Assembly (NCBI GenBank): GCA_024196135.1
Contig: JAMQCK010000164.1
Coordinates: 1-46,238, forward strand
DNA from: Pleurotus ostreatus/Saccharomyces cerevisiae fusant
Lineage: Eukaryota > Opisthokonta
Direction of reading: 5' to 3'
Length of the DNA: 46,238 nucleotides
Shown here: positions 1-10,190 of the stretch, in pieces
Layout: every line of letters begins with the position of its first letter
Position numbering within the stretch: the first letter of the stretch is position 1
Notes under the pieces: model-generated
The model's database searches: none
What the model saw: only the letters and a program-made list of their open reading frames with translations
What the model was told of the DNA's origin: nothing
Translations under genes and position numbers: made by a program

Positions 1-154
1 GTTTGTTCATTTTCGTGATGTTTTGGGCTTAGGTGATGCTTGAGCTGAGGGGGAGTGTTAGAATATATTCATCTCTACGCATACACATACGCCCACAGTT
101 TCCTATTTAGGTTTTATCTCCGTACATACGTCTCCGATCGTCGATACACGCCTC

Positions 155-311
155 AGCTTTTCCCTTCACCGCTGAGGCGTAAGTCCTGATTTCCCTACGT
201 ACTAGACACCTGTACTGACGTTCCCATAGTCACACGGTTTTCGTACAGGTACATACTATCTATATAAAAGCTTTTCCCTTCACCGCTGAGGCTCACACGG
301 TTTTCGTACAG
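155..311 (+). repeat. Paired direct repeats and a hairpin inside the LTR
   Basis: Two different modules are each present twice in the LTR. A 24-bp block beginning agcttttccc is at 155-178 and 269-292, and a 19-bp block tcacacggttttcgtacag is at 230-248 and 293-311. At the first copy the block is also part of a hairpin, with CCTCAGC at 151-157 pairing with GCTGAGG at 171-177. Duplicated modules flanking the TATA region resemble repeated transcription-control elements of LTR promoters; that role is inference. Confidence 0.75.
261..270 (+). promoter_or_regulatory. TATA-like box of the LTR promoter
   Basis: TATATAAAAG at 261-270 lies about 200 bp into the LTR, where LTR U3 promoters usually carry their TATA box. 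The first ATG downstream is at 466, followed by one at 471 in a different frame. A transcript from this box would therefore reach the F-box-derived reading frame. Confidence 0.45.
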
Positions 312-470
312 ATCCGTGCCCGCCGACGTCGTATCCTCCCTCCCCCGTCGATCACATCCTCCGTCACATTTCAGACCGATTCAGACCATCTTCAGACGAA
401 GCCCGCTTCTCACGTAACCAAGTGGACTGGAAATTCATCCCCGCGTCTGTGAATCGTCTGAATACATGCA

Positions 471-1604
471 ATGTCAGACGTATCAGACCAATCAGGCCAG
501 TCAGTCCACTCAGAAATATGCACGATTGCTGATGATACAACACACGTGGCGCCCCGCTGGGAAAGTTTGCAAACCCTTGACGTGCCGTATCTGGACGGAT
601 CAGATTTACAGCATCTCGCCGCCGCCCCGCAGCTGCTCAAGTTATGCGTTAGAAGTCTCCCAGACAACTTTCACGGGTCCAGGGTCTCAATAGCTCAGCC
701 CGCATTCAGGTCTCTTCGCGCCCTCGAACTTCGGCCTCAGGCTATGCACCTGGCCACGGCATTTCTTCAGGCCGTCCCATCCATGATGCGTCTAGAGCGC
801 CTCAAAATATCCCCCAACGAGACGAAGCAGGCTTGTCATTGGGAACCCCTCCTGACGTCTATATCTCGGTCCTGCGACCCTAGCTCTCTCCGCACGCTCT
901 CTATCTGCGACTCCGGCAGATACGACGAGGACGATGATGACCTTGAGTACACCGCCCTATCAATCGGCGCCGTCGAGAAGCTTTTCGTATTTCGCCATCT
1001 CACCGCTCTCACACTGGACTCGTGGGGTGGGTTCTCTATCGACGACGAGGAGTTCCCTGCTTTCGCACAAGCGTTCCCCGATATCGAGGAGCTTCGGCTG
1101 CTTGCAGGACTGGAGGACGCAAATCGGCACGACGCGACGATATACGCTGTCGCATCCGTCGCTCAATTCTGTCCCCATCTGCGCGTCCTGCACATGGACT
1201 TTGACGCGGACGCGTACATATACGAGGAGCACGAGACGCGCGGCATTACCCAGCGATGCCTCACGCACCTGAACGTCTGCTACTCGCCGATCTCCAGCGC
1301 GCGCATCACCGCGGCGTTTCTCTCTGCGCTGTTCCCGAACCTCGAGACAGTCGAAAGCGAGGGCATAGAGGTCGTCCTCAGCAGCACCCAAGTCGATGCG
1401 GAGACGGCGCAGAGTCGACGTGCGAAGAAGATGAAGTGGCGGCAGGTGGCGCGCCTGCTTCCGATGCTTCGTTTTGTGCGCGCGCAAGAACGGCGGGATA
1501 GTTATCTTCGACGACGAGACGGTGAGGCGGAAATGGTCGAGATGGACCAGGCCAACCCACCGCTAGATGAAGGCGATTATAACACGGATTACTCCGATCT
1601 CTAA
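471..1604 (+). pseudogene. 5'-truncated F-box/LRR protein gene fused to the LTR (377-aa ORF)
   Basis: The ORF encodes 377 aa. From about residue 30 onward (WESLQTLDVPYLDGSDL) it matches the middle and C-terminal leucine-rich part of the F-box/LRR family seen intact at 22076-23714, and it is closest to the fragment at 26319-27260. Shared blocks include QPQAMHLAT-like and EEHETRG stretches and an acidic end, NTDYSDL. The N-terminal F-box and first LRR half are missing. The first roughly 25 residues (SDVSDQSGQSVHS) have no family match and lie inside the presumed LTR, so the ATG at 471 appears to be supplied by the retrotransposon. An out-of-frame ATG at 466 overlaps it. The body has no stops, so it could still be translated from the LTR promoter. 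Without the F-box it could not join an SCF complex in the usual way. Truncation by copia insertion is the simplest reading. Confidence 0.7.
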
Positions 1605-2030
1605 CGCAGTTGCCGATTCAATGACGGTGTGTCGTGACTTTCATGCCTGGCCGCCTTCTCAAACTCAACTCTTTTTTCTTAGATAATGACGCCGCTTCTT
1701 CTCTACGAGCATGCTTGGAAATTAGTCTCGCTGCCAATGGTCTCTCTCAATGCTTAGTAGCCGGAATTTTGCGGGATTGTGCGGTTGCCTCCATGTCTCT
1801 TGTGCAAACGATAGTAGATATCTTGACCAGGCGTGAATGCCAGTTCAAGCCTCGGGCACAAAATGAGTTTTCAAGGATAGAGCAGGCGCGGGACCACTGG
1901 CCGGCCGACTTAACCAGCTTTAAAGCCCGCGGAGGCCTGCGAGACGAGCCCCTCAAACGTGTTCAAGCACTATCCATAAGAAAATACCTATCACTCCCTT
2001 CAGAAGGCGTGCGCGTAGTGTAAGTGCGTC
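1605..2030. other. Intergenic region after the truncated F-box ORF
   Basis: A 129-codon open frame crosses this stretch but starts at a non-ATG codon region with no recognisable motif and no resemblance to the other genes here. I see no supported gene. The sequence leads into the first unit of the tandem array. Confidence 0.5.
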
Positions 2031-4790
2031 CGAGTAAGATAACCGGAAATCTAGAGCAGATCGTTTATAGTCGCGACGTCGCACCTATACGACCACGAGT
2101 TCGCGCACCGCGCTGGAACGACCTCAATGGGAATACACACAACATTCCGATGGCAGATCATCGATCCGCTCAGCTCTGACATTCTATGTTACACACCACG
2201 TCCAGCACGCCCACTACACAACAAATAATCCACGCAATTCATTTAGAACGAGCACTCTTCCCCTACAGCAAAAGACATCTCCAGACGCGCGAAGGAACAT
2301 CTGCGGACACAATGATCAGTAGTTTGTGACGAGAGGCAGAGAAAACCTCAGCAGCGGAGGTGGCAATGAATGCCCATGTCCGCGGGAGTGGCGATGGGTA
2401 CAATTGCTGACGTGGACCCAGTCAATGAAATGAGACAAGTACCCGAAGGCAATCCCGTGTGATAAGGCCTGGAGAGCACCATCAGCCAACGACGTGCGAT
2501 GCTGGAGCGTACCGGAGAAGGCGAAGGCAATGACTTTGGATTTGGTTAGAGAACACGTCGGTGGTGATGGTGGAGGCTCGGAGAGGACGCCAACCAGATT
2601 CCTTCGTTGGAAACTGTAGGTCGTCATCAGACTTCAAACGATCGATGGATAGAGTTTCGCGCACGCACCTTTTGGGAAAACCGCACGAAATCCTACGACT
2701 TGTCTTCTTGCGCGAGTATACTTTGTATTGAAGCGACGGAGACAGGCGCATCGAGGTCGACGTCGAGGCATTGCGCGTTGCGCGTTGAACGGCCTTCCTT
2801 TCACTTGCGCGACCCGCTCGATTGCCACTTGACGGTCGTACGAGACAATTGCTCAATGAGCTTCGTAAAGGCTTGATCATTGGCAGGTCGCCGTTATTGC
2901 GTCGCCACGCTGGGGTTCCTTCGTCCGGTCATTTTGCTAGCCTCTCGCTTGGTCTTCGCCGTCATTGTATTCGAGCATGAAGATATCGTGGCGGATTTGG
3001 GTCGAGATCTTGAGAAGCGTCAGCATGCGCTCGTTGAGAAAGATTGGATAGACGCACGGATGAATCCGTGTTATACACGAGCGAGCCTGCGCGCGAGTCT
3101 CGCATTCGACGTTCGATCGTTGAACCGGATCGAGTGGTCTTGACGACCTTCGTGTACGAGTACTTTACATTGGTCTTAAGCCTTCCTTGCATCGCGGCGC
3201 TTGGTTTGCCCCTTGCGTCGCCACGCTCTGCTCGTCTTATTGCGTCGTCGTCCTGACGGTGTTCAATCCGGTGGTTCCAGGTCGAGGTCTCGCTATCCTT
3301 GTGACAGGTCCGCTTGGTGTTTGTCGGTGGTGATAGTCGTCGTCTTGGAATCCGATGGCGATCTTGGCGATGTCGGGCCGGAATCTGGAAGGGCGTCAGT
3401 CAAGGTTTGCTAGAGATTGGGTGGGCGAACGCACAAGTGAGGGGTGAGCGAGCCTGCCTGTCACTCACTCGTTCTTCAGAGTGATTGCTTGACGGCGTGT
3501 AAACATTGGCGGCGAGCCTCCATTGCGTCGCAGCGTTGGATTCATCTCATTGCGTTGCCGCGTCGGGTCCTCAATACGCCGCGATGTCCAGCATCTGCCT
3601 TCTACGTTGCTGACGTCCTCCAGATTTTATTGCGCTGCCGCGCAGGGGTTGCTTGTCCGATGGTTCGAGCGGCAGCCTCGCGAGTCTACGATCCCGTCGT
3701 CTTGGCCCTGGCCGACTTGATGAACTTGCAGGTCAGTCGCAATCTTAAATTTCAAGGTCGAGCGCCACGCGCGGACGGGGTCGAGCCGACTCCGATATTT
3801 AAATACCTCAGTGGTGAGACGCATTGCCATTGTTGGCTGAGCTTGAAGGTGGGGGCCGAGGTCGAGCTGATCTGTGATGTCGATCAATAGCGAGCTCATG
3901 CGCATGCGCTAAGCGACTCACCATTGAGCCGCCCACCACCCGCGTTGGTGGGCGAGCTCGTGGTCATTGATGCTTTTACATGGCATCGAGGTGAGTTCGT
4001 AGAAGAGTCGCAGTCGAATAGTGATATTGTCTGCGTCCGAAGATGAGCGATGACTGCGGATGATATGCGGTCATGACGCACCAGTGCCCGACCAAGTCGA
4101 AGTGGCCCGAAGCGCATCGATATGTCCGTGAGGCATCTTACGTTCAGTTGAAAGCCCTTCGCAAGGTCTCGCCGAAGGATCTGAATGTGAAGGTCAACAT
4201 CGAACCACGCGCGATTATCAAGTGGCGCACCATTGAGCGCCGCGCTCGCTGTAGCATTGGGCAACCTCGGAAGCATTGACGGCACTTGCGAGCCATCGAA
4301 ACATATTGGTTGGAAGACACTCGACAGAGAAAATCTTGGGGGTAGGTTGGCTACGAGCGTTAGAGTATAGACAAGTCGCGTACCATTGGACTGCCCGGTC
4401 GTCGTGGCATTGGGCGAGCTCCGACATAGAGTCATTGAGGGCGCTTACAAGCCCTCGTCGTCGTCGGCGTCGATGTCTTGCGTGGCTCGCTTTGAGAGAG
4501 GACTGGGGGTCGGGTGGCGGGAATGATGGCGAGAGACAAGAGAGAGAACGCCCATCAATTCCAACATGCGGCACTATATGTGGCGTTTTCGAACTCCGCT
4601 CTTAGACTGCCATCAGCTACCATACGGGGAACAAAAGCTCGGCGTATGCCGACTCGCTGCTTGACCTGGGCACTACGGCACGTCGTCCCTCAGATCCCGC
4701 GCCACTTTAAGGCGTAATCTATTGGGGGGCTGATGCCCTCTGCGCGATGTGACACGGTATTTGGCTTTACCCGAGCAGCAATCTATCCTA
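2030..4790 (-). pseudogene. Array unit 1, decayed multi-exon gene copy
   Basis: On the minus strand the unit begins near 4574 (MGVLSLVS-like start after a CATATA box). Donor-bearing modules follow: module I (donor at 4383, CCAATG|GTACGC), module II (4230, CTCAATG|GTGCGC) and module III (3921, CTCAATG|GTGAGT). Modules I and II read as related peptides (LNDSMSELAQCHDDRAVQW and VNASEVAQCYSERGAQW). Module III reads INDHELAHQRGWWAAQW in one frame but is followed by a stop. The CGCAATGA repeat zone lies at about 2890-3700. The distal zone near 2100-2260 is out of frame and contains stops. Function is unknown. Confidence 0.5.
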
Positions 4791-7690
4791 CATAGATGCA
4801 TCCACCACCCCCGCTCTTTTCCTCAGGCATGACTGCCTCTTCGGAAACGGTATCGAAATTTCACGTCTTCCGTACCTTCAAGCGGATTTTGAGTGAATCC
4901 CGCTGCGGGTCCAACTCGAGCATCGCGCCAGAACGAACTTGAGGAAACCACAAAAAATCTCCATGGCGGACGTTCGAATCCGCTGAGCCATGAGGTGTAC
5001 ATTGCCAAGCACCCCCACTACGCCGACTACCAGAACATAATTCATACGATTGATGACATACGAACATCCTTCCCGAGCAGCATACACAGCCGCGAATTCA
5101 GCATCCTCCGGCCACGCGAGACGACACCTGTAGGCGTGATAGTCAGCACATGAAGAAAACGAGAGCTAGGGGGAGTCCCTAGACAAAGGAGGCGAGATGA
5201 GAATAATTGATCAAGCGGCGATAATTCCAGTCGCCAAAAGGGATTCCGGAAGGACCGCTAAGGCTGCTCAAAGTGACTTTCGCCACAGCACCGAAGTGTC
5301 ATGTTCTGATGGAAGACAATCAGCTCAGGGCATGCGATACGGTAGCGTACCGGAGTTGGCGAAGAAGAATAACTTTGAGCCCATTTGGATGGCGCGTCGG
5401 CAGCGATGTAGGAGATGAAGAGCACGCCGGTAGCACTATTGCATCAATACTCCTGGGTCTCCGTCAGACTTCAAACGATCGTTTTATAGCGCTTTGCGCC
5501 CGCACCTGCGATGGTCCCGGCTCGGACCGGACGCTTTTGCAAGTTGTCGTACAACACAAGTACATGTTTGTTGAAGCAATAGAGACGCGGAGCATCAAAG
5601 TCGACATTGAGGGAGGTCTCGCGTCTAGCGCGCTGTATCCAGTCGAGAGAGCCGCCCGAGTACGACTTGACGATTGCCGCGGAAGGATATTGCTCGATGA
5701 GCTGCATGTGGGCGTCAACATTGACACTTCGGCGTCATTGCGTCGCCGCGCTGGATTTTCTTTATTGCGCCATCGCGCCGCCGTGTCCACATTGCCTCGT
5801 CGCGCGGGGTCCGAGTACTCGTCCCATGGTATTACCGCGCGGTGGTCTTGCTAACCCTTCGTCGGGTACGCTTAGTGCTTGTCTTGGTTTTCGTAGCCAT
5901 CGTCGTCATGTTGAGGTTCAATGTTGAGCTTGATCACGCCGATGCTGTGTCGGGTAGAATTTCTGCGAAGGCGTCAGACAATGTTTGCTAGAGGTGGCTG
6001 GGCGGACTCACCGGTGAAGCCGTGGTAGGGACGAGCGACCCTCCAAGTTAGTCACTCGTTCTTTAGATTGCTTGACGGTGTTCGCGTGGGAGAATGATCA
6101 TTGGCCTTGAGCCTGCATTGCGTCGCCGCGCTGGGGTTGACTCATTGCGCTTCCGCGCCGAGTCCACATTGCGCAGCAACGCGCTGCATGCCTTCTACAT
6201 TGCTAGCGTCCTCCGGATCTTATTGCACTGCCGCTCGGGGCTTGCTTACTCAACGAGCCGTGGTCTTGAAGGTCTTCTCGTCTTCTCATCTTGATTTTCG
6301 TCATCATCTCCGTCTTGAAGTGCGAATCCGAGCTTGATGATCGATGGAGAGCGGTACGCGTGCACAGCTTGGTTGTCGGGTGCGTCAGCACGTATTTGAG
6401 AGCAATCGGGCTAACGTACCGGTAAGACCTTGACAAGAACGAGCGAGCGATCCTCGCATGCCCGGACATGTACTGATGCAGGAGCTTCGACGTAGTAATA
6501 ACTTGACGGGATCGTACGAGTTTGGGTGAGGGGCGTTCTGTTTTGCAGTTTTATGGCGGCCTCGAGGTTGACGGTCCCCCTGGTGTCGCCCATTGCTCCA
6601 CAGTGGTGATCTCTGGTGGCTTGACGCTCGGCTTGTTCTTGTTGCGCGCGTTCTTTCTTCGTGGCTCGGATACCTGAGCAGAGAGGTGCACGACCGCCGC
6701 AGGCTGAGATTGAGGCTGACAGAAGATGTCGAGGGGATCTGGTGCAGGCAGTCAGTAGGGACCTCTTGTGCGGGCGCTGGCGACATACCATCAAACTGCC
6801 CGATCGCCGCTTGATTGGGCGGGCTCGAGGGGTCATTGACGCTCTTGCGTGGCATCGAGTTCTGGTAGTTCGAGCATGTATTCGGGTACTGGCGATGTCG
6901 AGGCGCTTCGATGAGCAACAGGAGCATGTGGATCGTCTGAGTGGCGTACCAACAGCCACTCAAGCGCCAAATAGAAGTTGCCTGAGAGCGCGTCGACGTG
7001 TCCTGGCTGCGCCATATGGCGGACTAGATGCCTTCGAAAGCTAAGATCTGTGCTCGCAGGTCAGCATGGAAAACATGCGCGATCACCGAATGGCGGATCA
7101 TTGAGGCGCCCCGCTCGCTGAAGCATTTGGCAGCCTCCAAAGCATTGACGGCACTTGCAAGCCATCGGAGCATGTTGGAAGATAATCGATGTTGATAATC
7201 TGGGGGAGTACGTCGCCAACAAGCATTGTACTCCAGACAAGCCCCGTACCATTGGACTGCCCGGTCGTCGTGGCATTGGGCGAGCTCCGACATAGAGTCA
7301 TTGAGGGCGCTTACAAGCCCTCGTCGTCGCCGGCGTCGATGTCTCCAGTGGCTCGTTTCACAGGAGGAGTGGGGTCCGGGTGGCGGAAATGACGGTGAGA
7401 CAAGAGAGAGAACGCCCATCGATTCCAACATGCAGCTCTATATGTGGCGTTTTCGAACTCCGCTCTTAGACTGCCATCAGCTACCATACGGGGAACAAAG
7501 GCCCGGCGTATGCCGACTGGCTGATTTGGCCACCGTGGCACGTCGTCCCTCATACCACGCCTCCATCCGAGGCATGATTTCTCAAGAGACACAAGCGCTC
7601 TTCGCGACGTTATACTGTATGTATCTGGCGCTGCCCGCGCGACTCTTTGACCTATATAGAGGCACCTAACCACGGAGGTCTTCTCTCTTA
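4790..7690 (-). pseudogene. Array unit 2, decayed multi-exon gene copy
   Basis: The layout is the same as in unit 1. Module I has its donor at 7259 (GTACGG), and module III has its donor at 6788 (TTTGATG|GTATGT, a near-consensus fungal donor). Module II, near 7100, has lost the donor, reading CTCAATG followed by ATCC. A 135-codon frame at 7024-7431 runs through the start region and modules I and II, with MGVLSLVSPSFPPP near its start. The distal zone (4823-5087) reads as a hydrophobic stretch VLVVGVVGVLGNVHLMAQR followed by a basic tail, in a different frame from the upstream part. Coding integrity is lost overall. Confidence 0.5.
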
Positions 7691-10190
7691 CCTACGACTG
7701 CCTTGCTATCGAGATATACCGCCTTCCGCATGAAGCATACGTACCTCATACTCTTCATCCCTGCGCATACTCCCCAGTTCATGAGGCATGTCCGAGTCTG
7801 CTGACCATCCCGAGCCGCAACAAGTCGCAATGTCGCGCGCACACGCAAGTTCGCGCGCAACAGTGGAATGATCTCAAAGAATTCACACGAGATTCCCCCG
7901 GCAAACATTCCATTCCGCTCAAACCTGACAGTCATATGTTTCCCGCTACAATCCACCACGCCCGCGCCACAAAATGTAATCCACACAATCCATACCGTGC
8001 AAACATCCCTCCCCAAGCCATACACAGGAGCAAGTTCAGCATCCACAAATGCGCGAGATAGGACCTGAAATTACGAGAATCAGTAGTCTGCAACGATAGG
8101 CACAGAAATTCTCAGGAAGAGATGATATCGGAATGACTCTCCACGGCCGAGAGAGCAGTGATGGGCCCAGCCATCGCAGTAAACACTGCATTCGCCGTCA
8201 AATTGAGCAAGCCATGGAGGCGAGACTGCAGATGAGCCCGCATAACCTAATTTAGATGAAGAACGTCAGCTCGCGACATACAATGCGGGAGCGCACCGCG
8301 AAAAGGACAGCATGTTTGTACTCGTTTACGGAGAGGGTCGGCGACGATGAATTTGATACAGGTGAGAAGACGGGCGCGGTATCATTAGTTTGAAAGAAGC
8401 GCACGGGAGTCGACGTCGAGAGGTATTGCGCCTTGCGCGCTTCTTCCATTGATTGAGCGACTTGCTCGAGTACTACTTGTCGATCGTCGTGTAGGGATAT
8501 TACTCGCCGACCCTCATGTAGGGACATTACCATTGGCATCTCGCCGTCATTGCGTCGCTGCGCTGGTCCAAATTGCGTGGCCGCGCTGGGTCCGCATTGC
8601 GTTGTCGTGCTGAAGATGCTTTCTTTGGTAGTATCCAGCGGCAATCTTACTAGCCCTTCGTCGGGTACGCTCGGATTTCGTCTCGGTCCTCACCGTCGCC
8701 GTCTTGCTTGAAGTTCGATAGCGATCTCGGCGATGTCAGGGCGATGTCGGGCCGGATACTACGAAGGCATTAGCGTACGTAGCTAGAGACGGGCCGGATG
8801 GACGCACAGGTAAAGCCGTAGTAGGTACGAGCGAGCCTTGCGCTCAGAATTGATTGTTGAATCGAATCGAGTAATTTTGACGGCCTTCGTGTACGAGTAC
8901 TATACTTACTGGCCTTAAGCCTTCATTGCGTCGCGGCGCTTGGTTGACCTCATTGCGCCGCGGCGCTGGTGTCTCTTGTTCGAGGTTGCTGGTGGCCTGT
9001 CGAGCTCATTGCGCTGCCGCGCGGGCTGGCTGCTCAGCAGTGCCGGGTGGTAATCTTGCTTTTCTCTCGTCTTGTTGGCTTGGCCTTGATCGCCGTAATA
9101 AACTTGCAACTCGGTGGCAATATCGAAAGTTGAAGTCAATACGCGCAGACGGAGTCGTCTTTGTGGTTCGGCTACTTCAGCGAGACGCGATTCCCTTTGT
9201 GGTTGAGCTTGAGGGTGGAGGGCGAAGTCGACCCAATCTATGTTGGCGGTCATTTGGGAACTCATGCGCATGCGCCGATCGACGCACCATTGAGCCGCCC
9301 GTCACCACAGTGTTGGGCGAGCTCGGAGTCATTGATGCTCTTATGTCGCATCTAGGTGAGTTTGTGAGGGCGTCGCTCTTAAATGTTTGTACCGTCTGCG
9401 CATGGAGATGAGCGATGACGGCGAATGGTATGTGCCCATGACGCACCGGCGGCCAATTGAGAGCTAACAAGTCGGAGGGGCCCGAGGGCGTATTGACGGG
9501 TCCCTGAGGTGTTGTAAGGCGAGGTGAAGGTCTGCGGAGTCTCGTCTGAGGATCTGAACTTGTAGGTCAGCGTGGAGCACACGCGTGGTCATCTGTCGGC
9601 TCACCATTGAGGCGCCCCGCTCGCTGTAGCATTGGGCAACCTTTAAAGCATTGACGGCACTTGCGAGCCATTGAGATATGTTGGAAGATACTCGACGTTG
9701 AAAATCTGGGGGGTAGGTCGGCAACGAGCGTTAGAGTGCAGACAAGTCGCGTACCATTGGACTGCCCGGTCGTCGTGGCATTGGGCGAGCTCCGGCATAG
9801 AGTCATTGAGGGCGCTTACGAGCCCTCGTCGTCGGCGGCGTCGATGTCTTCAGTGGCTCACTTTGAGAGAGGAGTGGCGGTCGGGTGGCGGGAATATACG
9901 GTGAGAGACAAGAGAGAGAACGCCCATCAATTCCAACATGCGGCACTATATGTGGCGTTTTCGAACTCCGCTCTTAGACTGCCATCAGCTACCATACGGG
10001 GAACAAAGGCCCGGCGTATGCCGACTGGCAACTTGACCTGGCCACTATGGCACGTTGTCTCGAGGCATGCGCCAGGTGAAGGCATACCTTCTCGAGAGAT
10101 TAGTGCGCTCTTCGTGGCACAAAACTCCTCGAATTGGCCGAGGGACTTTTTAACCCTTACTAGTACTCATCTCCCCAAGCTATGACTACC
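7690..10190 (-). pseudogene. Array unit 3, best-preserved distal region
   Basis: Donors sit at 9754 (GTACGC), 9604 (GTGAGC) and 9287 (GTGCGT). The distal frame at 7666-8046 is the longest of the four. It reads through FERNGMFAGGISCEFFEIIP and LLRANLRVRATLRLV, corresponding to weaker matches in units 2 and 4, so this may approximate the ancestral C-terminus. The middle region carries RRNE-type repeats (PRRNEVNQAPRRNEG) in one frame at about 8920-9000 and RRNDGEMPMV near 8550. Frames shift between the blocks, so no continuous protein can be assembled with confidence. Confidence 0.5.

Larger units (their letters stand above)
56..542 (+). mobile_element. 3' LTR of a Ty1/copia-like retrotransposon (body lies left of the window)
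   Basis: A purine-rich tract (gagggggag, about 47-55) is immediately followed by TGTTAGAATATATTC. This is the usual polypurine tract plus LTR start of copia elements, so the element body would lie to the left and this is its 3' LTR. The LTR contains a TATA-like box and internal direct repeats, described separately. The right end is inferred: ...GATGATACAACA at 531-542 mirrors the TGTT start and is followed by sequence homologous to F-box/LRR proteins. A left boundary at 56 is fairly secure and the right boundary is not. No second LTR, primer binding site or target-site duplication is visible inside the window. Confidence 0.6.

Noticed and set aside
960..1487. 175-codon minus-strand open frame inside the F-box ORF
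   Set aside because: It is antisense to a sequence with clear family homology on the plus strand; Arg/Leu-rich composition is typical of a shadow frame.
1634..2023. 129-codon plus-strand open frame
   Set aside because: No family resemblance, weak start and no conservation with the flank of the paralogous fragment at 26319; probably chance.
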